Source: Streptomyces sp. PsTaAH-137 (GTDB lineage: Bacteria > Actinomycetota > Actinomycetes > Streptomycetales > Streptomycetaceae). Taken from it: 64,000 nt of DNA. The stretch spans positions 124,001 through 188,000 of the forward strand of contig NZ_QLLY01000002.1 in NCBI RefSeq assembly GCF_003259365.1. The letters run 5' to 3'. A program made the position numbers and the translations under genes. A model generated the notes under the pieces. The model did not search any database, was not told the origin of the DNA, and was given only the letters and a program-made list of their open reading frames with translations. This document shows, one piece after another, positions 17,001-24,338 of this stretch; within the stretch, counting starts at the first letter, position 1; every line of letters starts with the position of its first letter.

Positions 17001-17040
17001 GCACCAATTCTCTCAGACGCGCCTTTGCCGCTGGTGGCCC

Positions 17041-17057
17041 GTATCAGTGACTGATAC
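17041..17057. promoter_or_regulatory. 17-bp palindrome upstream of the his operon (candidate operator)
   Basis: GTATCAGT-G-ACTGATAC is a perfect inverted repeat with one central base. It lies 41 bases ahead of the hisD GTG and about 140 bases ahead of the divergent membrane-protein gene, and is AT-richer than its surroundings. The symmetry suits a dimeric repressor. No regulator gene in this window is an obvious partner. Confidence 0.55.
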
Positions 17058-17199
17058 ACGTCCGGTTTCGGCCGATCTTCCCGGACCGGAGGATGACCTT
17101 CACCCCTGGCGTTCAAGCTGTCACCCAGCGGGCATCACCGGTCGTACTGAACTCATGGGTAACAGTTGCCCGCGGGGCGTACGGGGAGGCAGGACAGGC

Positions 17200-18783
17200 G
17201 TGGTCGACGGGACGACGACCGGCGGCGGCAATGGCGACGTGCCGGACGGGCTGACCGCAGCAGAGGTCGGGATGTGGCAGGCGTTCCGCAACGGAACCGT
17301 CTACGACCTGCGTACGGGCGTCAGAGATGCCGACGATCCGCACGGCGGGCACCCCTGGGGTCCCGGCCGCAGCGTGCGCGCGCGGATCGTGGCGTGGCTG
17401 CTGCTCGCCGGGCCGCCGGCCCTGGACGGCCGGGTGTCGTCGCTGAAGCTCCAGGGCGTGCAGATCACGGACACGCTCGATCTCGCGGGCGGCACGATCG
17501 AGCCGTACGTGGAGCTGAAGGACTGCCGCTTCGAGAAGGAGGTGCTGCTCCCGGAGGCGCACTTCACGACGCTCCGGCTGGTGAACTGCTCGGTGCCGCG
17601 TCTGGAGGCCGCCCGGGTGCACACCGAGGGCGATCTGCATCTGCCGCGCTCCCGGTTCCACACCGGCGTCCGGCTGACCGACGCGCACATCGGCACGGAC
17701 CTGCTGCTCAATCAGGCGGTGGCGTTCCGCGACCGGACCGGGAAGTCGATCGCCGGGGACGGGATGTCGGTCGGCCAGGACCTCCAGGCCGAGATGCTGG
17801 AGACGCACGGCGAGCTGAGCCTGCGCGGCGCGACGGTGGGCGTGTCGCTGTCCCTGCGCGGCAGCCGGCTGAGCAACTCGCACGGGCAGCGCGCGCTGAA
17901 CGCCCCGCAGCTCACGGTCGAGCGCACCCTCTATCTGACGCCCGCCGGGGTCGGCAATTCCTTCCTGTCCAACGGCACCCCGGCGCGGGGCACCCGGGTG
18001 CAGCGGTTCGAGTGCGTGGGCGGCCTGCGCCTCGACGACGGGCGCTTCGGCGACGCCATCGACCTGGACGCGGCCCGCTTCACGATGCGGACCGACCAGG
18101 AGGTGTCCCTGCGCCGGGTCCAGACCCCCGAGCTGCGCTTCACCTGCGAGGGGCCGGAGCGCGGGCTCATCGTGCTGAACGGCGCAAAGGTCGTCAATCT
18201 GGTCGACAAGGCGACGAGCTGGCCGGTCGCCGGACAGTTCCGGGTCAACGGTTTCACGTACGAGAACCTGATCCCGATCGGCGCCTTCCCGCTGCACCGA
18301 CGGCTCGGCTGGCTCTCCGACGCCACCCCCGAGTACCGGCCCGAGCCGTACGAGCAGCTCGCGAACATCCTGCGCAACGCCGGGGAGGACGCCGACGCCC
18401 GCGAGGTGCTGCTCGCCAAGCAGCGCCGCCGCCGCGAGACGCTGCCGGTGGCCGCCAAGGTGTGGGGCTACATACAGGACTGGACGGTCGCCTACGGGTA
18501 CCGGCCGGGCCGGGCCGCCGTCTGGATGGCCGTGCTCTGGGCGGTCAGCGCGGTCGCCTTCAGCCGTGCCGACCATCCGCCGCTGCACAAGGGCGAGGGC
18601 CCGAACTGGGACCCGGCCCTCTTCTCACTCGACCTGCTGCTCCCGGTGATCGACCTGGGCCAGGCGGGCGCTTGGCAGCTGCGCGGCGGCTGGCAGTGGC
18701 TGTCGGCGATCCTGATCATGCTCGGCTGGATCCTGGCCACCACAGTGGCAGCAGGAGCCACCCGCCTCCTCCGCCGCAACTGA
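17200..18783 (+). CDS. Membrane-anchored beta-helix-like protein of unknown function
   Basis: The protein is about 527 aa from GTG 17200 (VVDGTTTGGG), which has GGGGAGG 10 bases upstream; an ATG at 17155 would add 15 residues. Residues about 75-370 consist of short repeating strands such as GDLHLPRSRFHTGVRLTDAH and GELSLRGATVGVSLSLRGSR, with the periodicity of a pentapeptide-like right-handed beta-helix. A basic linker (KQRRRRETLPVAAKVWGY) leads to two transmembrane helices (about 445-460 and 500-520) with a short hydrophobic segment, FSLDLLLPVIDLGQAG, between them. Related Streptomyces proteins are sometimes labelled membrane-associated oxidoreductases, but I see no cofactor-binding motif. 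It is divergent from hisD. Confidence 0.78.
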   Translation: MVDGTTTGGGNGDVPDGLTAAEVGMWQAFRNGTVYDLRTGVRDADDPHGGHPWGPGRSVRARIVAWLLLAGPPALDGRVSSLKLQGVQITDTLDLAGGTIEPYVELKDCRFEKEVLLPEAHFTTLRLVNCSVPRLEAARVHTEGDLHLPRSRFHTGVRLTDAHIGTDLLLNQAVAFRDRTGKSIAGDGMSVGQDLQAEMLETHGELSLRGATVGVSLSLRGSRLSNSHGQRALNAPQLTVERTLYLTPAGVGNSFLSNGTPARGTRVQRFECVGGLRLDDGRFGDAIDLDAARFTMRTDQEVSLRRVQTPELRFTCEGPERGLIVLNGAKVVNLVDKATSWPVAGQFRVNGFTYENLIPIGAFPLHRRLGWLSDATPEYRPEPYEQLANILRNAGEDADAREVLLAKQRRRRETLPVAAKVWGYIQDWTVAYGYRPGRAAVWMAVLWAVSAVAFSRADHPPLHKGEGPNWDPALFSLDLLLPVIDLGQAGAWQLRGGWQWLSAILIMLGWILATTVAAGATRLLRRN

Positions 18784-18798
18784 CCCCTCCACCGCCCC

Positions 18799-18869
18799 CG
18801 CCTTGGGCAATCTGCCGTCCCCCAGACTCCGTCCGGGGGGACCCCCGGGGCGGCAGGGTGGGCAAGGCG
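18799..18869. terminator. Long imperfect stem-loop after the beta-helix gene
   Basis: CGCCTTG (18799-18805) pairs with CAAGGCG (18863-18869), and inside it CTGCCG (18812-18817) pairs with CGGCAG (18851-18856), with C-runs facing G-runs in between. It lies 16 bases after the stop. It probably ends the transcript and resembles an intergenic element (CCCCCAGACTCCGTCC...) that I remember as frequent in Streptomyces. The rest of the gap to 19052 is proline-codon-like, C-rich sequence in which I see no gene. Confidence 0.5.
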
Positions 18870-19052
18870 GCCCCCAGCGCGGGGCAAGCGCCCATCAGGC
18901 CCGCACCCCAGCCCCACCCGCCCAGCAAACTCACAGCCGGCCCCGTGACCATGGCCCCGCCCCAAACCGTTACCACCCCACAAGCAACCATCACCCCCCA
19001 GAGCCCGTCATCCCAGGGCGACAACAGGCCCAGCCCAAAGGAGGACGCGGAC

Positions 19053-20063
19053 ATGCCCCTGCTCCGCGCCCTCATCCGCACAGCCCGCATGATCCGCCAC
19101 ACGGCGTCCCTGGCCGAGGGCCTTCCCCCGGACGACGACATCCTTCTCGACGCCCCCGACGACCGCCTCGCCACGGCCCTCGCGGCAGCGGCCCACACCG
19201 ACCACGGCCCGGCGGCCGAACTCCTCGCCCACACGCGCGAGTCAGCCGAGTGGGAGAACCGCGACCGGTACGTCCAGCGCCTCGCCGCCTTCGCCGCGGC
19301 CCGCCCCGAATGGTTCACGGCCTGGCAGTCGTCCGCCCCGCACGACCCCGACCTGCTCCTGGTCAAGGCCGAGGTCGCGGTCGCCCGCGCCTTCGGCTCC
19401 CCGGCCCGCGCCGAACTGCTCCGCGACGTCACCCCGCTGATCATGGCCGCGGCGGACGCCGACCACAGCGACCCCGTCCCCTGGCGCCTCGCCCTGGACC
19501 ACGCCCGCGGCGCGAACGCCCCGCACACCGTCTTCGAGGAGCTGTGGGGCCAGGCGGTGCGCCGCTCCACGCACCACTACGGCTGCCATGTCGCGGCCCT
19601 CCAGTACCTGTCGGCCGCCTGGTACGGCTCGCACGCGGAGTGCTTCGACTTCGCCGAGCGCGCCGCCGAGGACGCGCTGCCCGGCTCCCTGCTCCAGGCC
19701 CTCCCGGCCCGCGCCGCCTTCGCCTACCTCACCGCGCAGTCCCCGCAGGGCATCCCGCGCGCCCGCCTCGACGCGGCGGCCGATCTCGCCGTCGGGCTCT
19801 CGGCCACGTACGACACCGCGGACCCCTGGCCCGCCGAGGTGCGCAATCTGCTGGCCTGCGTCCTGATCCACCTCGAACGCTGGCAGGACGCCCTGGACCA
19901 GCTGCGGCTCATCGGCCCCTACGCGACCTCGTTCCCCTGGGACCGGCTCTCCGAGGACCCGCTGGGCGAGTTCCTGCACCTGCGGGACGGCGTCCGGATC
20001 GAGGTCGCGGCGGGGCTCCCGCTGCTCGGCGGACCGCGGACCCCCGGCGACCATTACTCTTGA
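19053..20063 (+). CDS. Uncharacterised 336-aa helical protein
   Basis: I do not recognise a named family. The ATG at 19053 follows AAAGGAGG by 8 bases, a textbook site that fixes the start. The protein MPLLRALIRTARMIRHTASL continues as an Ala-rich, mostly helical chain with TPR-like spacing: PAAELLAHTRESAEWENRDR, VPWRLALDHARGANAPHTVF, YLSAAWYGSHAECFDFAERA, LACVLIHLERWQDALDQLRL. There is no signal peptide or membrane segment. It ends 5 bases before the LON-domain gene, so the two are co-transcribed. A scaffold or protein-binding role is an inference from the repeats. Confidence 0.85.
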   Translation: MPLLRALIRTARMIRHTASLAEGLPPDDDILLDAPDDRLATALAAAAHTDHGPAAELLAHTRESAEWENRDRYVQRLAAFAAARPEWFTAWQSSAPHDPDLLLVKAEVAVARAFGSPARAELLRDVTPLIMAAADADHSDPVPWRLALDHARGANAPHTVFEELWGQAVRRSTHHYGCHVAALQYLSAAWYGSHAECFDFAERAAEDALPGSLLQALPARAAFAYLTAQSPQGIPRARLDAAADLAVGLSATYDTADPWPAEVRNLLACVLIHLERWQDALDQLRLIGPYATSFPWDRLSEDPLGEFLHLRDGVRIEVAAGLPLLGGPRTPGDHYS

Positions 20064-20068
20064 CCGTC

Positions 20069-20863
20069 GTGACCACCGTCCGGCTTCCGCTCTTCCCGCT
20101 CAACTCGGTGCTGTTCCCGGGACTCGTCCTCCCGCTGAACATCTTCGAGGAGCGCTATCGCGCCCTCATGCGCGACCTGCTGAAGGACTCCCCTTCCGGG
20201 CCCGCCGACCCCGACGACCCCGAGTCCGACCCGGCCGTCTCCGACGAGCCGCGCAACTTCGTGGTCGTGGCGATCCGCGACGGCCACGAGGTCGCGCCGA
20301 GCGCCGCCGGCATGCCGGACGACCTCACCACGAAGGAGGCCGGCGCCGGCCCGGCGGCGGGCTTCGGCGACGACCCGATCACCTCCTTCCACTCCGTCGG
20401 CTGCATCGCCGACGCGGCGACGATCCGCGAGCGCGCCGACGGCAGCTTCGAGGTGCTCGCGACCGGCACCCAGCGCGTCAAGCTGCACTCGGTGGACGCC
20501 TCGGGCCCGTACCTGACCGCGGAGGTGGAGGTGCTGCCCGACGACGACGGCGAGGAGGCGGGAGCCCTCGCCGAGGGCGTGCTGCGCGCGTTCCGCTCGT
20601 ACCAGAAGCGGCTCGCGGGGGCCCGTGAGCGGTCCCTGACGACGGGCGCGGAGCTGCCGGACGAGCCCTCGGTGGTGTCGTACCTGGTGGCCGCGGCCGC
20701 GGTGCTCGACGTACCGACGCGGCAGCGGCTCCTGGAGGCCGGCGACGTGGCGTCCCGGCTGCGCGAGGAGCTGCGGCTGCTGCGCGCCGAGACGGCGATC
20801 ATCCGGCATCTGCCGTCGCTGCCCGCGACGGACCTCACCAGACAGGCGACCAGCCTCAACTGA
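20069..20863 (+). CDS. LON substrate-binding domain protein
   Basis: The 264-aa protein starts with GTG at 20069 and reads VTTVRLPLFPLNSVLFPGLV, then LPLNIFEERYRALMRDLL, the hallmark of the Lon N-terminal (PUA-like) domain. FHSVGCIADAATIRERADGS and FEVLATGTQRVKLHSVD complete it. The C-terminal helical part (LVAAAAVLDVPTRQRLLEAG, RLREELRLLRAETAIIRHL) also matches the LON domain. There is no ATPase or protease domain, so it is a stand-alone domain; in bacteria its job is unknown, with protein quality control the usual guess. It is followed 18 bases later by the YbaK gene. Confidence 0.92.
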   Translation: MTTVRLPLFPLNSVLFPGLVLPLNIFEERYRALMRDLLKDSPSGPADPDDPESDPAVSDEPRNFVVVAIRDGHEVAPSAAGMPDDLTTKEAGAGPAAGFGDDPITSFHSVGCIADAATIRERADGSFEVLATGTQRVKLHSVDASGPYLTAEVEVLPDDDGEEAGALAEGVLRAFRSYQKRLAGARERSLTTGAELPDEPSVVSYLVAAAAVLDVPTRQRLLEAGDVASRLREELRLLRAETAIIRHLPSLPATDLTRQATSLN

Positions 20864-20881
20864 CCTGAAGGACACGGCACG

Positions 20882-21385
20882 TTGGCGAAGAAGTCCAAGA
20901 AGCAGCAGCAGTCCGGCGGTACTCCGGCGACGGTCGCGCTGACGGCCGCGGGCACCGCCTTCACCGTGCACTCCTACGAGCACGACCCGGCCCATCCCAG
21001 TTACGGCGAGGAGGCGGCCGAGGCGATGGGCGTCTCCCCCGACCGGGTCTTCAAGACGCTCGTCGCGGACGTCGACGGCCGGCTCACGGTCGCCGTCGTC
21101 CCCGTGGCGGGCCAGCTCGACCTGAAGGCGCTCGCCTCGGCGGTCGGCGGCAAGCGGGCCGCGATGGCCGACCCGGCGCTCGCCGAGCGCACCACCGGCT
21201 ACGTCCGCGGCGGCATCTCCCCGCTCGGGCAGCGCAAGAAGCTGCCGACGGTCATCGACGCGTCGGCCGCGGAGCACCCGACCATCTGTGTCTCGGCGGG
21301 CCGCCGCGGCCTGGAGGTCGAGCTGGCGGCCGCGGATCTGGCGGCGCTCACCGAAGCGGTGCTCGCGCCCGTCGGGCGTGCGTGA
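20882..21385 (+). CDS. ybaK: YbaK-type Cys-tRNA(Pro)/aminoacyl-tRNA deacylase
   Basis: The 167-aa protein starts with TTG at 20882. The N-terminus is Lys/Gln-rich (AKKSKKQQQSGG). Family motifs follow: FTVHSYEHDPAHPSYGEEAA, VFKTLVADVDGRLTVAVVPV with the functional Lys, then GGKRAAMADPALAERTTGYV and GGISPLGQRKKLPTVID. YbaK hydrolyses cysteine mischarged on tRNA-Pro after its release from ProRS; substrate preference within the family varies. It is co-directional with the LON gene and the very small basic gene that follows. Confidence 0.92.
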   Translation: MAKKSKKQQQSGGTPATVALTAAGTAFTVHSYEHDPAHPSYGEEAAEAMGVSPDRVFKTLVADVDGRLTVAVVPVAGQLDLKALASAVGGKRAAMADPALAERTTGYVRGGISPLGQRKKLPTVIDASAAEHPTICVSAGRRGLEVELAAADLAALTEAVLAPVGRA

Positions 21386-21426
21386 CCCCTCGACGGACCG
21401 CGCCGCTTCGGCTAAGCACCAAGGAC

Positions 21427-21501
21427 ATGTCGAAGAGGACGCGCAAGCGCAAGTGGCGGATCAAGAAGGGCAAGGCCAATCACGGGCGCCGGCCCGCCTG
21501 A
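21427..21501 (+). CDS. Probable 50S ribosomal protein bL37 (24 aa)
   Basis: The gene has 24 codons from ATG 21427 to TGA 21499-21501. The product begins MSKRTRKRKWRIKKGKANHG and ends RRPA; almost half of its residues are Lys or Arg. The size, the charge and the KANHGxRP ending agree with mycobacterial bL37, a 24-aa protein that I recall from cryo-EM structures of the mycobacterial large subunit. AAGGA lies immediately before the ATG. A perfect 18-bp hairpin follows 19 bases after the stop. It is short enough to be missed by automatic calling. The main doubt is the very close Shine-Dalgarno spacing. Confidence 0.75.
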   Translation: MSKRTRKRKWRIKKGKANHGRRPA

Positions 21502-21520
21502 CGTTCAGCGCGCGCACGAA

Positions 21521-21558
21521 CGGCCGGGGACGCCGTCGAGCGACGGCGTCCCCGGCCG
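21521..21558. terminator. Bidirectional terminator hairpin
   Basis: A perfect 18-bp inverted repeat (21521-21538 and 21541-21558), centred on AG, lies between the bL37-like gene on the plus strand and the end of the DUF2567 gene on the minus strand. It can end both convergent transcripts. Confidence 0.8.
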
Positions 21559-21570
21559 GGTGCGAGGTAC

Positions 21571-22269
21571 CTACATCGAGGGGCCCTGGGGCTGGGGCCC
21601 CGGCGTCCCTTCCGTGCCGCGCGGTGCGTAGTACTCCGCGTACGGGTCGGGGTCGCGGGGCCCGAACAGGCCGGTGAGCGCGAGGTGGACGACCATCGCG
21701 GCCAGCGGCCACGCGAGCAGCGCGCCCTTGGCCTTCAGTTCGAGCGGCGCGTCGAACACGACGCCCTTGCCGAGCTCCTTGGCGTGCGCGGCGACGTCCC
21801 GCGTCGGTCCGAGCCAGATCCCGAACCGCCAGGCGATCACCCCGCCGAGCAGCGCGCCCAGCGCGAGCGCCACGACGATCCCGATGCCGCCGCGCCGTCG
21901 CCACAGGAAGACAAGCAGGGCGGTCACGGCGCCGAACGCGAGCCCGAGCAGCGCGAACGTGCCGTCGATCCCGATGGCCTGCTCCCCCTCGCTGTCCTTG
22001 AGGTAGACGGCCGTGCTGTCGGAGACGAGCGGGACGCGCGGCGCGAGCCACAGCCAGAGCACACCGAGGAGCAGTCCGAAGACGGCGACACCGACGAACA
22101 CGACGACGGCCTCGCGCAGCTCGGCCCTGAGTCCGGGCCCGTCCTCGCGGGCCGGTGACGGCCCGGGCGGCGGCAGATGGCCGGCCATCGGGTCCGGGGC
22201 CTGCCACGGGTTGCCGTGCCCGTTGTCGTCCGGGGGTTGATGCGGCGGCGGTGTCAGCGGTGCGGTCAC
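21571..22269 (-). CDS. DUF2567 family membrane protein
   Basis: The 232-aa protein starts with GTG at 22267-22269 (VTAPLTPPPHQPPDDN). A Pro-rich cytoplasmic head (about 1-45) precedes four transmembrane segments (about 54-75, 105-122, 129-147, 182-200). An extracytoplasmic loop after the first carries PLVSDSTAVYLKDSEGEQAI, typical of DUF2567. The tail is Pro/Gly-rich (TPGPQPQGPSM). The function is unknown. It ends just before the shared terminator at 21521-21558 and is on the same strand as, and 34 bases downstream of, the ABC permease gene, so co-transcription with the transporter is possible. Confidence 0.82.
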   Translation of the reverse strand: MTAPLTPPPHQPPDDNGHGNPWQAPDPMAGHLPPPGPSPAREDGPGLRAELREAVVVFVGVAVFGLLLGVLWLWLAPRVPLVSDSTAVYLKDSEGEQAIGIDGTFALLGLAFGAVTALLVFLWRRRGGIGIVVALALGALLGGVIAWRFGIWLGPTRDVAAHAKELGKGVVFDAPLELKAKGALLAWPLAAMVVHLALTGLFGPRDPDPYAEYYAPRGTEGTPGPQPQGPSM

Positions 22270-22303
22270 CCTGCCATCGTGCCAGGCGTGCCCGGCGGGC
22301 GCG

Positions 22304-23137
22304 TCACCGGACGGCTGCCCGGCGGTACGCCCAGGTCGCCACGGCCAGTGAGGCGACGCCGACGGCGGCGCAGACACCCAGGTCGAGCAGGACCGTGGGC
22401 CAGTCGGGCCGCTCGCCGAAGGTGCGGGCGAAGGCCTCGACCCCGTACGTGGACGGCAGCAGGTCACGCGCCCACTGCACGGCCTCGGGCATCCGGTCGG
22501 CCGGAAGGACGCCGAGGAGCAGCGCCGCCGACATGCCCAACTGGCCGAGCAGTGTGGCCAGTTCCGGGCGCGGCGCGAGCAGCCCGAGCGCGGCGCCGAG
22601 TCCGGCGAGGGCGGCCCCGGCGAGCGGGATCACGGCGGCGAGCACCCACAGATGGGCGAGCGGCAGATCGAACATCGCGCAGCCGACGACCGCCGTGACC
22701 ACCGTGCCCGGCACGGTGAACGAGGCGTACGCGCCCGCCGCGCCCAGGACCACGGAGGCGGGCGGCACCGGCAGCGTCGCGTAGTGGTCGAGCCCGCCGG
22801 CCGCGCGCAGTTGGCCGAAGTACTGGGCCAGCAGGTTCAGCGCGACGAACGCCACGACCAGCACGGCGGACCCGGCGACGACGGCCTGCGCCTCGCGGCC
22901 GCCCTGGTCGACGACGCCCCGCATCAGGATCATGATGCCGATGGACTGGAAGGTCGCCACGAAGAGCAGCGGGATCCGGGCGACTCTGGCCCGGGAGAGC
23001 TGGGCGCGGTAGACGGCGGCGAGCGACGGCAGGAACCGGGCCCGCGGCGCGAGCCCCTCCTCGCCGCGGCCGGCTCCCGGGTCCGCGGTGACGGCCGGTT
23101 CGACGGTCCGCATCGCGTCGGCGGATACGACACTCAT
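22304..23137 (-). CDS. ABC-2 type transporter permease
   Basis: The 277-aa protein has six predicted transmembrane segments after a 45-residue cytoplasmic start; the segment LLFVATFQSIGIMILMRGVV is the first. GLDHYATLPVPPASVVLGAA and LLPSTYGVEAFARTFGERPD are typical of ABC-2 permeases of the drug or lipid export type. The ATG overlaps the stop of the ATPase gene by 4 bases (ATGA), so the two are translationally coupled and form one exporter. The substrate cannot be inferred. Confidence 0.88.
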   Translation of the reverse strand: MSVVSADAMRTVEPAVTADPGAGRGEEGLAPRARFLPSLAAVYRAQLSRARVARIPLLFVATFQSIGIMILMRGVVDQGGREAQAVVAGSAVLVVAFVALNLLAQYFGQLRAAGGLDHYATLPVPPASVVLGAAGAYASFTVPGTVVTAVVGCAMFDLPLAHLWVLAAVIPLAGAALAGLGAALGLLAPRPELATLLGQLGMSAALLLGVLPADRMPEAVQWARDLLPSTYGVEAFARTFGERPDWPTVLLDLGVCAAVGVASLAVATWAYRRAAVR

Positions 23138-24165
23138 GCCTTCACCAGGCCCTTCACGCCGCTGCGGCTGCCGCCGAGCGCCAAGTACACGTCCTCCAGG
23201 CTCGGGGTGGCGAGCGTGAAGTCGTCGAGGAAGTCGAAGGCCGGGCCGCCGGTGACGGCGGCGACGGCGCGGCGGGCCTCGTCGGGGGCGAGCCGCAGGG
23301 ACCAGCGCCGTCCGGACTCGACGGCGTGCTCGCGCAGCCGCGCGACCTCGGCCAGGTCCATCGGCGCCTTCTCCCGCCAGACCAGTTCGACCCGCACCTC
23401 GCCCGCGACGCGTTCCTTCAGCCCGGCGGGCGTGTCGCAGGCGATGACGCGGCCCTGGTCCATCACGGCGACCCGGTCGAGGACGGTCTCGGCCTCGATG
23501 ACGTTGTGGGTGACGAGCAGCACGGTGGTGCCGCGCTCGGCGCGTCGCCGGTCCACGGCCGCCCAGACGGCCCGCCGGGCGACGGGGTCCATGCCGGTGG
23601 TCGGCTCGTCCAGCACGAGCAGCGGCCGCTCACCGACCAGGACGGCGGCGAAGCAGGCGAGCCGCCGCTGGCCGCCGGACAGCTTCTTCAGCGGCCGCCC
23701 GGCGATCGCGGCGATGTCCAGTTCGTCGAGGACCTCGTCGCGCGCGGCCCGCGCGTCCTTGAGGCTGAGCCCGCGCAGCCGTCCGGTGGTCTCGGCGGCG
23801 AGGGAGACGGTGAGCTCGTCGAGGGCGGTCGACTCCTGCCCGAGGTAGGCGAGGATCCGCGAGGCGCGCTCCGGGTGGCGCACGATGTCGTGCCCCAGGA
23901 TCTCGACGCTTCCGGCGTCCGGCCGCATCAGTCCGGTCAGCTGACGTACGAGGGTGGACTTCCCGGCGCCGTTCGGCCCGAGCAGCCCGAAGATCTCGCC
24001 GCGCGCGATGTCGAGCCGGACGTCGTCGGTGGCCCGCACCTCGGGCGTCCCGGGCACTCCGCGCCGCCCGCGCGAGGCCGGGTAGGTCTTCCGCAGCCCC
24101 CGCACCGAGCACACGACGGCACCCCTGTCATACTCCAGGGCGGGCTCACCGGTGCGCGTACTCAC
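23134..24165 (-). CDS. ABC transporter ATP-binding protein
   Basis: The protein is 343 aa from GTG 24163-24165. Walker A GPNGAGKST, the ABC signature LSGGQRRLACFAA, Walker B LLVLDEPTTG and the switch His in VTHNVIEAE are all present. About 90 residues after the nucleotide-binding domain (GLKERVAGEVRVELVWRE onward) form the extra C-terminal domain seen in DrrA-like exporters. The start is uncertain: there is little Shine-Dalgarno sequence before GTG 24165, and a GTG at 24114 with AGGGG upstream is also possible. It is the partner of the permease that overlaps its 3' end. Confidence 0.9.
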   Translation of the reverse strand: MSTRTGEPALEYDRGAVVCSVRGLRKTYPASRGRRGVPGTPEVRATDDVRLDIARGEIFGLLGPNGAGKSTLVRQLTGLMRPDAGSVEILGHDIVRHPERASRILAYLGQESTALDELTVSLAAETTGRLRGLSLKDARAARDEVLDELDIAAIAGRPLKKLSGGQRRLACFAAVLVGERPLLVLDEPTTGMDPVARRAVWAAVDRRRAERGTTVLLVTHNVIEAETVLDRVAVMDQGRVIACDTPAGLKERVAGEVRVELVWREKAPMDLAEVARLREHAVESGRRWSLRLAPDEARRAVAAVTGGPAFDFLDDFTLATPSLEDVYLALGGSRSGVKGLVKA

Positions 24166-24220
24166 GAGGAACGAGAGTACGGGGTCGGGGCCCCTGCTTT
24201 GCGCCCGGGTGGGACAAATG

Positions 24221-24238
24221 GCGCCCCGACAGGGGCGC
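24221..24238. terminator. Short hairpin downstream of the NYN gene
   Basis: GCGCCCC (24221-24227) pairs with GGGGCGC (24232-24238) around a GACA loop, 100 bases beyond the NYN-domain stop and 56 bases ahead of the ABC ATPase start. It is likely to separate the two minus-strand transcripts. Confidence 0.5.
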
Positions 24239-24338
24239 GGGCCGTGTCGATCAGCGGCTCCGCCGCGGGGCGCGAGCAACCACGACGAACCCGCGGACGC
24301 CGTCGATCCGCACCAGGCAGACGCCTGGGCGCACCAGG

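Noticed and set aside
17166..20063. Apparent 965-codon fusion of the beta-helix region with the 336-aa protein
   Set aside because: The first two-thirds is an Arg/Ala/Pro-rich off-frame reading of the beta-helix gene; the true 336-aa gene has its own strong Shine-Dalgarno sequence and ATG at 19053.
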